Assembly (NCBI GenBank): GCA_964419225.1 | Contig: CAYQPF010000132.1 | Span: 1 to 14,516 of the forward strand | Direction of reading: 5' to 3' | Length of the DNA: 14,516 bases | Origin: CAYQPF01 sp964419225 | GTDB taxonomy: Bacteria > Cloacimonadota > Cloacimonadia > Cloacimonadales > CAYQPF01 | Shown: one piece after another, positions 1-7,351 of the stretch | How the letters are laid out: each line of letters opens with the position of its first letter | Numbering within the stretch: the first letter of the stretch is position 1 | Position numbers and translations under genes: made by a program | The notes under the pieces: model-generated | Database searches by the model: none | What the model was told of the DNA's origin: nothing | What the model saw: only the letters and a program-made list of their open reading frames with translations

Positions 1-2053
1 CGATTGTAACAGCTCCTGCCTGACCGGCCTCCGCAACAATGTCAGCCTCTCTTGCATGCTGCTTTGCATTAAGTACATTATGCTTTATTCCTCTTATTTT
101 CAACATCCTGCTAAGAAGTTCTGATATCTCGACAGAAGTCGTTCCGACCAAAACCGGACGACCTGCCTTTGTCAACTTTTCAATCTCCTCTATAACAGCA
201 TTGAATTTCTCTCTTTTGGTCTTGAAGATAAGGTCCTCCATATCTTTCCTTACAATTGGCCTGTTTGTAGGAATCACCACAACATCAAGTTTATAAATTG
301 ACCAGAACTCACCAGCCTCAGTCTCTGCCGTTCCTGTCATACCGGCGAGCTTGTGGTACATTCTGAAAAAATTCTGAAGTGTGATTGTTGCAAAGGTCTG
401 CGTAGCAGCCTCAACTTTAACCATCTCCTTAGCCTCTATGGCCTGATGAAGACCGTCGGAGTATCTTCTTCCCTCAAGAATACGACCTGTCTGTTCGTCA
501 ACAATCTTTATCTTGTTATCCAGCACTACATACTCAACATCCTTTTCAAACATCGTATATGCTTTCAAAAGCTGATTCACAGTGTGTACTCGTTCACTTT
601 TTAAAGCGTAGTCACTTAACAGGGAGTCCTTTGCAGCTATCTTCTCTTCTGGAGTAAGATTCTGTTTCTCCATTTCCGAAATTTCAAGCCCGATGTCAGG
701 CAGTATGAAGAACTTAGAATCACTTACGCTTTTTGCGATAAGTTCATGCCCTTTATCTGTGAGTTCCACCGACTTTTGAGCCTCTTCAATTACAAAGTAC
801 AGATCATCGGTGATTTTGTGCATCTGCTTGTTGTTATCCTGCATATAGAAGTTCTCCGTCTTGTTCAGGATTTGCTTCTTCCCAGGCTCACTCAGATATT
901 TTATAAGCGGGTTGTATCTTGGAAGACCTTTGTGGGCCCTGAGGAGCAGCACGCCCCCCTCCTCTTCGTCACCCTCAGATATCTTCTTTTTTGCGTCATT
1001 CAGCAACTGAGTTACAACAGCTCTCTGTGCAGCATATATTCTTTCTACAAATGGCTTATATTCATTGAACTGCTGATCCTCACCCTTGGGAACAGGACCT
1101 GATATTATCAGTGGAGTTCTGGCATCGTCAATCAATACTGAGTCAACCTCATCGACAATAGCATAGTGGTGCTTTCTCTGTACAAGGTCCTCCTGATTGA
1201 TTGCCATGTTGTCGCGCAGATAGTCAAAACCAAACTCATTGTTAGTACCAAATGTGATGTCTGCCTTATAGGCTGCCTTTCTTGCTTCCGAATTTGGCTC
1301 GTGCTTGTCAATACAATCAACCTTCAAACCATGGAACTGGTAGAGCGGACCCATCCACTCAGAGTCACGTTTTGAAAGATAATCATTTACCGTAACAATG
1401 TGAACTCCTTTTCCTGCCAGGGCATTTAGAAAAACCGGGAGTGTAGCAACGAGGGTTTTTCCCTCACCGGTTGCCATTTCAGCAATTTTTCCCCGATGAA
1501 GGGCTACCCCTCCTATCAGCTGTACATCGTAGTGGACCATGTCCCATACAATGTTGTTCCCTCCGGCCATCCAGTTGTTTTTCCAAATTGCTGTATCACC
1601 TTCAATAGTGACAAAATCACGTTTTGCTGCAAGGTCCCTGTCACTTTCGGATGCTTTCACTCTTATCTCACTGTTTTCCTTGAGACGTCGGGCTGTTGAC
1701 TTCATTATTGCAAAAGCATCTGGAAGTACTTCAAGCAGAATCTCCTCTATCTCTTCGTCAATTTTTTTTGTAAGCTTGTCAACTTCGGTAGCAAGCGCCT
1801 CTTTCTCGCCAACTTCTATCATAACATCTTCCAGCTTTGTTCTGAGCTCTCTCTTTCTTGCCTCGTCTTCAGCTATTTTTTCTGCTATTTTCTTCTTAAT
1901 CAGAAGGCTCTCGGCCCTGAGATCATCATGCGAAAGCATATCGATTCTTTTGTATGCCTCAATGGTTTTATCGACATATGGTTGAATTATCTTCAGATCC
2001 CTGTCTGCTTTAGTACCGAAAAATTTCTTTAAAAGGCTTGTAATAAATGACAT
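1..2053 (-). CDS. secA: Preprotein translocase ATPase SecA (partial, C-terminus beyond left edge)
   Basis: SecA is the cytoplasmic ATPase that drives unfolded secretory proteins through the SecYEG channel. The minus strand reads open from an ATG at 2053 to the window edge, giving 684 codons; the family in Bacteroidota is about 1,100 residues, so the rest of NBD2 and the C-terminal domains lie outside. Visible motifs: Walker A TGEGKT near residue 195, the Walker B-type DEVDS near 301, the AGMTGTAETEA segment near 570 and, at the edge, the HAREADIVAEAGQAGAVTI stretch that normally leads into the ATNMAGRGTDI helicase motif. The first residues (MSFITSLLKKFFG) are typical for the phylum. An acidic stretch near residue 390 (EGDEEEGG) looks like a lineage insertion. 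It is divergent from mnmD, with a good -7 box 40 bp upstream. I see no frameshift. Identification is secure. Confidence 0.97.
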   Translation of the reverse strand, partial: MSFITSLLKKFFGTKADRDLKIIQPYVDKTIEAYKRIDMLSHDDLRAESLLIKKKIAEKIAEDEARKRELRTKLEDVMIEVGEKEALATEVDKLTKKIDEEIEEILLEVLPDAFAIMKSTARRLKENSEIRVKASESDRDLAAKRDFVTIEGDTAIWKNNWMAGGNNIVWDMVHYDVQLIGGVALHRGKIAEMATGEGKTLVATLPVFLNALAGKGVHIVTVNDYLSKRDSEWMGPLYQFHGLKVDCIDKHEPNSEARKAAYKADITFGTNNEFGFDYLRDNMAINQEDLVQRKHHYAIVDEVDSVLIDDARTPLIISGPVPKGEDQQFNEYKPFVERIYAAQRAVVTQLLNDAKKKISEGDEEEGGVLLLRAHKGLPRYNPLIKYLSEPGKKQILNKTENFYMQDNNKQMHKITDDLYFVIEEAQKSVELTDKGHELIAKSVSDSKFFILPDIGLEISEMEKQNLTPEEKIAAKDSLLSDYALKSERVHTVNQLLKAYTMFEKDVEYVVLDNKIKIVDEQTGRILEGRRYSDGLHQAIEAKEMVKVEAATQTFATITLQNFFRMYHKLAGMTGTAETEAGEFWSIYKLDVVVIPTNRPIVRKDMEDLIFKTKREKFNAVIEEIEKLTKAGRPVLVGTTSVEISELLSRMLKIRGIKHNVLNAKQHAREADIVAEAGQAGAVTI

Positions 2054-2092
2054 TTTATATTCTTTAAAATAAAACTCCGTGATTGTAGCCAA

Positions 2093-2124
2093 CAAAGATA
2101 AAAAAATAGATCTAAACTTCTAAA
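2093..2124 (-). promoter_or_regulatory. Probable secA promoter (Bacteroidota type)
   Basis: On the minus strand TATCTTTG (2093-2100) matches the Bacteroidota -7 consensus TAnnTTTG exactly. TTTA (2121-2124) lies 20 bp further upstream, one base off the -33 TTTG element. Transcription would begin a few bases downstream of 2093, giving a leader of roughly 30-35 nt before the secA ATG at 2053. Inferred from pattern only. Confidence 0.5.
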
Positions 2125-2133
2125 TTTGTGAAG

Positions 2134-2847
2134 ATGAAAAGAGAACTGATTAAGAGTGCCGACGGGTCAAACACCCTCAGGTTAGCGGAATATGGTGAAT
2201 CTTACCACTCTGTTAACGGGGCATTGACAGAGAGCAACTACATTTTTATAGGGTGTGGCTTGAACTATTATACAGAAAATGTTTTAAATAAGGAGGTAAC
2301 AATTCTGGAAGTCGGATTTGGCACAGGTCTGAATTGCCTGCTCTCTGCCATTTTTGCCATTAAGAACAGAGAGATCAGAATAAATTATTCCGGAATTGAG
2401 AAATATCCTGTCACTGATGAGGAATTTCGCTCTTTGAACCACATTGAAGCGATATTAGAACAGACCGATGTTTTCTCTGATGATGAGATAAGTGAGATAC
2501 GAAAAGTCAATGAAATTATTCAACTATCGGATTGGGACAAGTGTATTGATATAATGCCGAATTTCACTTTAACAAAGTTTAATTCTGATATTCTCCAGTA
2601 CAAGGGTGACGGGCAGATAAATGATATTGTCTATTTTGATGCATTTTCTCCTGGAAGTCAGCCGGAATTATGGACGGGTCAGGTATTCGGAGAGATCTTC
2701 AAGTCTGTTAAAACTGGCGGTATACTTGTAACATATTCATCTAAGGGAATCGTAAAACAGGCTTTGAGAGAATCTGGCTTTGAGGTATCCAGACTTAATG
2801 GCCCGCCCGGAAAAAGGCATATTGTAAGAGCTACACGCAGAATTTAA
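2134..2847 (+). CDS. mnmD: tRNA (mnm5s2U34) methyltransferase MnmD-like (DUF752 / MnmC N-terminal domain family)
   Basis: This 237-residue protein matches the stand-alone methyltransferase equivalent of the MnmC methyltransferase domain, which uses SAM to complete the 5-methylaminomethyl group on wobble uridine 34 of certain tRNAs. Visible: the SAM-binding glycine motif LEVGFGTGLNC near residue 59, the family signature YFDAFSPGSQPELWT near 167-180, and the C-terminal NGPPGKRHIVRATR. The FAD-dependent oxidase half of MnmC is absent, as usual for MnmD. I chose the ATG at 2134; a GTG at 2128 is in frame but adds only two residues. TAAATTTG (2121-2128) fits the -7 consensus but lies 5 bp from the ATG and lacks a -33 element, so it would imply a nearly leaderless mRNA. 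Its stop overlaps the convergent cyclotransferase stop by 4 bp. Confidence 0.88.
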   Translation: MKRELIKSADGSNTLRLAEYGESYHSVNGALTESNYIFIGCGLNYYTENVLNKEVTILEVGFGTGLNCLLSAIFAIKNREIRINYSGIEKYPVTDEEFRSLNHIEAILEQTDVFSDDEISEIRKVNEIIQLSDWDKCIDIMPNFTLTKFNSDILQYKGDGQINDIVYFDAFSPGSQPELWTGQVFGEIFKSVKTGGILVTYSSKGIVKQALRESGFEVSRLNGPPGKRHIVRATRRI

Positions 2848-3647
2848 TTGACAATCTGAACCCTGTACATTTTTGGCCAGTACTTACCGGTAAGGTATAT
2901 TTGTTTGTTTAAAGGATCGTAAGCAATACCATTCAATACGTCAGTCTTATCTGTCCGGAGACTTGAAGGCAGCAGGTTCCTGCAATCTACTGTAGCTTTA
3001 ACAGCTCCGCTTTTGGGGTCGATTATCATGATATTATCGGTCAAGTAAACGTTTGCCCATATCTCACCGTTTATGTACTCCAGCTCATTAAGCTGATCGA
3101 CACTCTTTCCCTTTAGCTTTACCTCAATTTTTGACTTCTCCTGAAAATTTGAAGGATCAATAAAGTAGATATTAGAAGACCCGTCGCTCATAATCAGCAT
3201 CTTTCCATCCGTAGTAAGGCCCCACCCATCTTTTGGATTGAATAATGTTTTTATCGGTTTGAATGTGTTGATATCATAGACGAAGACTACTTTGTTGGTC
3301 CAGGTGAGAATGTAAAGTTTATCGCCTATTACCGTAGATCCTTCTGCAAAATATTCCTCCGGGAAAATTATACTTTTAAGTGTTGTCCCTTTTTTGATAT
3401 CGACCTTTCTGAACTTAGATTCTCCTTTTATTCCGGTACTTTCATAAAGTTGCTGATTATAAAAGAACAATCCTTGAGTATAAGAGCCAATATCATGTGG
3501 TAAAACCTCTAGTACCTTTATCTTGTAACTTTTGGGTTTAACCTGTGTTGCCATATTTTTTTGAGCAAGTACAGGGTTAGCCACTATCATTAAAATAGCA
3601 GAAACATTTAAAAGTTCAGATAAAAATTTAATTCTCCTGTTGAGCAT
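2844..3647 (-). CDS. Glutaminyl-peptide cyclotransferase (plant/bacterial type, beta-propeller), exported
   Basis: The product is a 267-residue secreted enzyme of the glutamine cyclotransferase family (PF05096), which converts N-terminal glutamine of peptides to pyroglutamate. Family hallmarks are all present: SYTQGLFF followed by QQLYESTGIKGES near residues 55-80, LNELEYINGEIWANVYLTDN in the middle, and near the C-terminus DVLNGIAYDP and TGKYWPKMYRV. The N-terminus (MLNRRIKF, then a hydrophobic run ending NPVLA before Q) is a signal peptide for the periplasm; I start there, at the ATG at 3647, because the extra nine residues available upstream would spoil it. This start lies inside the end of pyrG (20 bp overlap), suggesting a shared transcript and coupled translation. 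The 3' end overlaps the mnmD stop. Confidence 0.9.
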   Translation of the reverse strand: MLNRRIKFLSELLNVSAILMIVANPVLAQKNMATQVKPKSYKIKVLEVLPHDIGSYTQGLFFYNQQLYESTGIKGESKFRKVDIKKGTTLKSIIFPEEYFAEGSTVIGDKLYILTWTNKVVFVYDINTFKPIKTLFNPKDGWGLTTDGKMLIMSDGSSNIYFIDPSNFQEKSKIEVKLKGKSVDQLNELEYINGEIWANVYLTDNIMIIDPKSGAVKATVDCRNLLPSSLRTDKTDVLNGIAYDPLNKQIYLTGKYWPKMYRVQIVN

Positions 3648-5253
3648 TTTTATAATTAATTGAAGCTTTAACAAAAGCTACAAAAATTGGCTGTGGTCTC
3701 TCCGGTGTGCTTTTTAGCTCCGGATGGAATTGAACCCCTATGAAAAATGGATGTTTAGGTAACTCCATTATCTCTACTAAACCCGTTTCAGGATTTCTGC
3801 CACTAGGGATAAGTCCTCCTCTCTGCAAATCTTCTACATACGCCTCATTTACCTCGTAACGGTGTCTGTGTCTCTCAGTAATCTCTTTTAATCCATATAT
3901 ATTAGCAGCAAGCGAGCCCTGTTCAAGCTGACATGAATAAGCTCCAAGTCTCATTGTTCCGCCTTTGATTGTCAGACTTTTCTGGTCCTCCATCAGGTCA
4001 ATGACCGGATATTTGGCATTCTGCTTTATCTCTGTAGTCATTGCATCATCCATGCCAAGAACGTTACGGGCATATTCTATTACCGCCATTTGAAGACCAA
4101 GGCAGATTCCGAAAAATGGAACCTCATGTTCCCTTGCATATTTCACAGCCACAATCTTGCCCTCTATTCCTCTCTCTCCAAAACCGGGAGCCACCAGAAT
4201 CCCATGCATTCCCTTAAGTTTTTCGGCAACGTTACCCTCTGTTATATATTCGCTGTGAATACAATGGACATTTACCTTACACTCATTTTCAGCACCTGCG
4301 TGGATGAACGATTCCAGAATTGACTTGTAGGCATCCTGCAGCTCAACGTATTTTCCAACCAGTGCAATATCCACTACCTCTTTTGGATTATATAGCTTTT
4401 CCAGAAAAACGTTCCATTTTGTCATGTCCGGAAGGTTATTTATAGCAGGAAGCTGGAATTTCTTTAGTACTATTTCATCGAGTTTTTCTCTGTACATATT
4501 CAGAGGTACCTCATAAATGCTTTTTGCATCAAGCGATTCTATAACCGCGTTTGGCCTCACGTTGCAAAAAAGTGCAACTTTTCTTCTGATATCGGCAGGC
4601 AGCGGATGTTCTGTCCTGCAAACAATTACATCGGGATGGACTCCGTTCTGCTGAAGCATTCTCACTGAGTGCTGAGTAGGCTTTGTCTTAAGCTCCTTGG
4701 CTGCATTCAGGTAAGGTACAAGAGTAAGATGTATTACAAGACAATCCTCATCGGGGAGCTCCCACTGAAGCTGACGTACAGCCTCAATAAACGGCAGGGA
4801 TTCCATATCGCCTACTGTTCCTCCAAGTTCTGTAACAATTACATCATATTTACCGGATTTCCCAATCAACAGCATTCTCCTCTTTATCTCGTCTGTAATG
4901 TGGGGTATGATCTGGACTGTTTTACCAAGGTATGCGCCCTGACGCTCTTTGTCTATAACTGTGCGGTAAATTTTACCTGTTGTTACATTGTTGGCCTTTG
5001 ATGTGAAGACATTCAGGAACCTTTCGTAGTGACCAAGGTCAAGATCTGTTTCGGCGCCGTCTTCTGTAACAAAGCACTCTCCATGTTCATACGGGTTGAG
5101 TGTTCCGGGGTCAACGTTGATATAAGGATCAAATTTTTGGATAGTTACTGATAATCCCCTAGCCTGTAATAATTTAGCTAAAGATGATGCAATAATGCCT
5201 TTTCCCAGGGAAGATGTAACTCCTCCCATAACAAATACATACTTGGTACTCAT
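3628..5253 (-). CDS. pyrG: CTP synthase (glutamine hydrolysing)
   Basis: PyrG makes CTP from UTP, ATP and glutamine, the last step of pyrimidine nucleotide synthesis. The 541-residue length is that of the full family. N-terminal synthase domain: KYVFVMGGVTSSLGKG with the P-loop, then DPYINVDPGTLNPYEHGECF, and GGTVGDMESLPFIEA. C-terminal glutaminase domain: the nucleophile Cys384 in FFGICLGLQMA, and the partner residues His510 and Glu512 in GVQFHPEL. I use the ATG at 5253 (MSTKYVF), since an upstream in-frame start would add 11 residues not seen in the family. It is divergent from the thioesterase gene, has its own promoter, and its last 20 bp overlap the start of the cyclotransferase gene, with which it is probably co-transcribed. 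Confidence 0.98.
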   Translation of the reverse strand: MSTKYVFVMGGVTSSLGKGIIASSLAKLLQARGLSVTIQKFDPYINVDPGTLNPYEHGECFVTEDGAETDLDLGHYERFLNVFTSKANNVTTGKIYRTVIDKERQGAYLGKTVQIIPHITDEIKRRMLLIGKSGKYDVIVTELGGTVGDMESLPFIEAVRQLQWELPDEDCLVIHLTLVPYLNAAKELKTKPTQHSVRMLQQNGVHPDVIVCRTEHPLPADIRRKVALFCNVRPNAVIESLDAKSIYEVPLNMYREKLDEIVLKKFQLPAINNLPDMTKWNVFLEKLYNPKEVVDIALVGKYVELQDAYKSILESFIHAGAENECKVNVHCIHSEYITEGNVAEKLKGMHGILVAPGFGERGIEGKIVAVKYAREHEVPFFGICLGLQMAVIEYARNVLGMDDAMTTEIKQNAKYPVIDLMEDQKSLTIKGGTMRLGAYSCQLEQGSLAANIYGLKEITERHRHRYEVNEAYVEDLQRGGLIPSGRNPETGLVEIMELPKHPFFIGVQFHPELKSTPERPQPIFVAFVKASINYKNAQQEN

Positions 5254-5283
5254 AGATTTTTTATGGATTGTAATACAGGGATA

Positions 5284-5315
5284 CAAAGGTAAGCTAAAAT
5301 TAATCTTTATCCCAA
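5284..5315 (-). promoter_or_regulatory. Probable pyrG promoter (Bacteroidota type)
   Basis: On the minus strand TACCTTTG (5284-5291) is a perfect TAnnTTTG -7 box. TTGG (5312-5315) lies 20 bp upstream, in the right place for the -33 element. The leader to the ATG at 5253 would be about 25 nt. Confidence 0.6.
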
Positions 5316-5363
5316 TTTTATCTCTACTTTTACAGTCAGATTTTACAACACATTTCTTACAAA

Positions 5364-6095
5364 ATGATTAGCTTCAAAGAGACACTAAAAGTAAAGAGTT
5401 ACGAAACAGATATTAATGCAAATCTTAAACTCTACTCCTTTATGAATTTTGCACAAGAGGCTGCCGGATTGCATGCCGACTCTCTTGGTTTCGGTTATGA
5501 CAACCTCATTCAGACAGAGACTGCCTGGGTCCTTTCCAGGATTCATGTTAAGTTTCTGAAATTACCCCGCTGGAAAGATGAAATATCTCTTGAGACATGG
5601 CACAAAGGGACAGACAGACTTTTTGGATTCAGAGATTTTGAGATTCTGGACAGTCTGGGTGAGAAAATCATTCTGGCTACCTCTTCATGGCTGGTCATTA
5701 ACACCAGAACCAGAAGGCTACAGAGAATGGAGAACATTATGGGTGAGAATAAAGAGGGCAGCGACTTCAGGCACGCCATAAAGGAGGCTGCAGAGAGGCT
5801 GGTTTCTCCTCAGGAGATGGAGTTTGTAAGGACCAGGGTTGTGGCATTCAGCGATGTGGATATCAACAGGCACACCAACAATGCCAAATACACAGAGTGG
5901 GCATTGGATTGCATAAAAGAAGAGGTGATAACAAATATCAGGATAACTGATCTGGTTATTAACTTCAACACAGAGAGCCGTATGGGAGATTCAATCGACT
6001 TCTATAAATACGACACTCCGGAAACAATGTTCATTGAAGGGAAAAGGGGCGACACCTCAATTTTTCAGTTTAAACTGAGCTATGTGAAATTATAG
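5364..6095 (+). CDS. Acyl-ACP thioesterase (FatA/FatB-like double hotdog)
   Basis: This 243-residue protein resembles acyl-acyl carrier protein thioesterases (PF01643), which release free fatty acids from ACP in the cytoplasm. It has the two-hotdog layout: an N-terminal half with the NFAQEAAGLHADSLG helix near residue 28 and WVLSRIHVKFLKLPRW, and a C-terminal half with the catalytic-type motif DINRHTNNAKYTEWALD, in which Asn168 and His170 correspond to the NxHxNN motif of plant FatA/FatB. A plausible but imperfect -7 box (TACTTTTA, 5325-5332) precedes the gene, without a good -33. The gene converges on mgsA and overlaps its end by 6 bp. The chain-length preference cannot be told from sequence. 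Confidence 0.88.
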   Translation: MISFKETLKVKSYETDINANLKLYSFMNFAQEAAGLHADSLGFGYDNLIQTETAWVLSRIHVKFLKLPRWKDEISLETWHKGTDRLFGFRDFEILDSLGEKIILATSSWLVINTRTRRLQRMENIMGENKEGSDFRHAIKEAAERLVSPQEMEFVRTRVVAFSDVDINRHTNNAKYTEWALDCIKEEVITNIRITDLVINFNTESRMGDSIDFYKYDTPETMFIEGKRGDTSIFQFKLSYVKL

Positions 6096-6554
6096 ATCTA
6101 TCGATCTGCCCAGGTAATCTGAGAAGCTTTTCTTTTTTGGTGTATAGTCGCTTTCGAATAGTGGCGAAGAGATCAAGAAATCTGCCGTAGAACGGTTTGT
6201 TGCAGTTGGAATGTTGTACAGGCTCGAGATTCTAAGCAGGGCCTTTACGTCTACATCATGAGGCTGCGGTTGCATAGGGTCCCATAAAAAGAAGAGCATA
6301 TCAATTTTACCTTCGCAAATCATTGCTCCCAACTGCTGGTCACCACCAAGAGGGCCTGATTTAAGTAATGTAATGTCAATGTTGGAATTATCCTTCCTGC
6401 GATTCTGGGTGAGTGCCGCCTCAACCATCCTTCCGGTGGTTCCTGTACAAACAAGTTTATGGTTGGCGAGTGTTCCTTTGTTGAATTCAACCCACTCGAT
6501 AAGATCCTTCTTTCTGTTGTCGTGTGCAACAAGTGCAATTGTCAGTATTCTCAT
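6090..6554 (-). CDS. mgsA: Methylglyoxal synthase
   Basis: MgsA converts dihydroxyacetone phosphate to methylglyoxal and phosphate, a bypass that frees phosphate when glycolytic intermediates build up. The 154 residues align over the full length with the E. coli enzyme: IALVAHDNRK at the N-terminus, the phosphate-binding CTGTTGR near 36-42, SGPLGGDQQLGA with the catalytic aspartate Asp72, then FLWDPMQPQPHDVDVKALLR with His99 and Asp102, and PTATNRSTADF. The ATG at 6554 (MRILTIALVAHD) is chosen; the frame extends 23 codons upstream, but those overlap the acetyltransferase gene and do not resemble the family. It follows the acetyltransferase gene by 10 bp and is probably the second gene of that transcript. 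Confidence 0.97.
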   Translation of the reverse strand: MRILTIALVAHDNRKKDLIEWVEFNKGTLANHKLVCTGTTGRMVEAALTQNRRKDNSNIDITLLKSGPLGGDQQLGAMICEGKIDMLFFLWDPMQPQPHDVDVKALLRISSLYNIPTATNRSTADFLISSPLFESDYTPKKKSFSDYLGRSIDL

Positions 6555-6564
6555 TTCTAATATA

Positions 6565-7041
6565 TTAATTTGAGGCAAGGCGTTTGAGACTATCCCCGGT
6601 GAGCCGGTAAACTGTCCAGTCATCCATGGCCCTGGCTCCCATTTTCTTGTAAAACTCTATTGATGGTTTGTTCCAGTCAAGAACCGACCAGTCAAATCTG
6701 TCGCACTCTCTATCTACCGCAATTTTTGCCAACGCCTTGAACATCTCCTTACCATAACCTTTTCCGCGGTATTCCGGTTTTATGTAGAGATCTTCCAGAT
6801 AGAGGCAGGCTCTCCCCTTGAAGGTAGAGAAATTGTGGAAGAAAAGGGCAAAACCTACAGGTACACCATCAACTTCTGCAATCAGAACTTCGGCCTGCCT
6901 CTTCACAAACAGACTTTCGTAAAGAACCTCTTCATTAGCGGTAACATCGTCGCTAAGCTTTTCGTATTCAGCTAATTCGCAGATAAACCCAAAGATAGTT
7001 GAAATATCGCCCTCAACCGCACTCCTTATAAGAAAATTCAT
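6565..7041 (-). CDS. GNAT family N-acetyltransferase (diamine acetyltransferase-like)
   Basis: A 158-residue GCN5-related acetyltransferase that would transfer acetyl from acetyl-CoA to an amine. The acetyl-CoA pyrophosphate-binding loop is RGKGYG (residues 92-97) after LEDLYIKPEY. ELAEYEKLSDD near 22-32 and WSVLDWNKPSIEFYKKMGA near 118-136 resemble the spermidine/spermine (SAT1/SAT2, thialysine) subgroup, so a polyamine-like or thialysine-like substrate is possible but unproven. I start at the ATG at 7041 (MNFLIRSA), which begins the conserved first strand; upstream in-frame ATGs at 7050 and 7068 add unconserved residues, and the one at 7068 falls in the -7 box. It is the first gene of a two-gene unit with mgsA and the last core-type gene before the accessory block. 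Confidence 0.9.
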   Translation of the reverse strand: MNFLIRSAVEGDISTIFGFICELAEYEKLSDDVTANEEVLYESLFVKRQAEVLIAEVDGVPVGFALFFHNFSTFKGRACLYLEDLYIKPEYRGKGYGKEMFKALAKIAVDRECDRFDWSVLDWNKPSIEFYKKMGARAMDDWTVYRLTGDSLKRLASN

Positions 7042-7065
7042 GTTCAGCATGCTTTGATTTGTGTG

Positions 7066-7073
7066 CAAAGGTA
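7066..7073 (-). promoter_or_regulatory. Probable -7 box for the acetyltransferase-mgsA unit
   Basis: TACCTTTG on the minus strand is identical to the pyrG -7 box and fits TAnnTTTG. It lies 24 bp upstream of the ATG at 7041. I do not see a convincing -33 element at the expected distance. Confidence 0.45.
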
Positions 7074-7350
7074 ATTATATATCCTAAAAAGCCGGCTATA
7101 CAGTTACCAATTTACTCCACACTTAACAATATCTTCAATAAAAGTTCAAAATAAATAAAAAGTTGATGCTTAAATATTTGTAAAAAAGCTTTAATAGCCA
7201 TAACTTTATACCGCTTTGTAATGAAATTAGTTACATACTTACATTGATTTTTAGCAAAGAGAATAACAGTTGTTACAATATTGTCTCACAAATTTGTTCT
7301 AAGCCCCGGTTTGAGGGGGGGGTATTGAATAAATATGAGTAGAGATACAA
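7074..7350. other. AT-rich intergenic gap between core genes and cassette block
   Basis: No gene is visible in these 277 bp. It holds a small inverted repeat TAACA-GT-TGTTA (7264-7275) and CCCC followed seven bases later by a run of eight G (7315-7322), the longest G run in the window. No attI-like or integrase-related sequence could be recognised. The gap ends at the GTT that opens the first cassette. Confidence 0.6.
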
Positions 7351-7351
7351 G

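Noticed and set aside
1..1985. Several plus-strand open frames of 60-150 codons opposite secA
   Set aside because: They are antisense to a secure secA reading frame, lack starts with context, and give low-complexity serine- or leucine-rich peptides.
7121..7236. ACTTAACAAT... to GTTACAT as a fourth attC-like site in the gap before cassette 1
   Set aside because: The opening box fits RYYYAAC, but the closing box does not fit GTTRRRY and the arms pair only weakly in an AT-rich background.
7264..7275. TAACAGTTGTTA as an integration or operator site
   Set aside because: Too short, and the neighbouring sequence gives no extended stem or repeat elsewhere.
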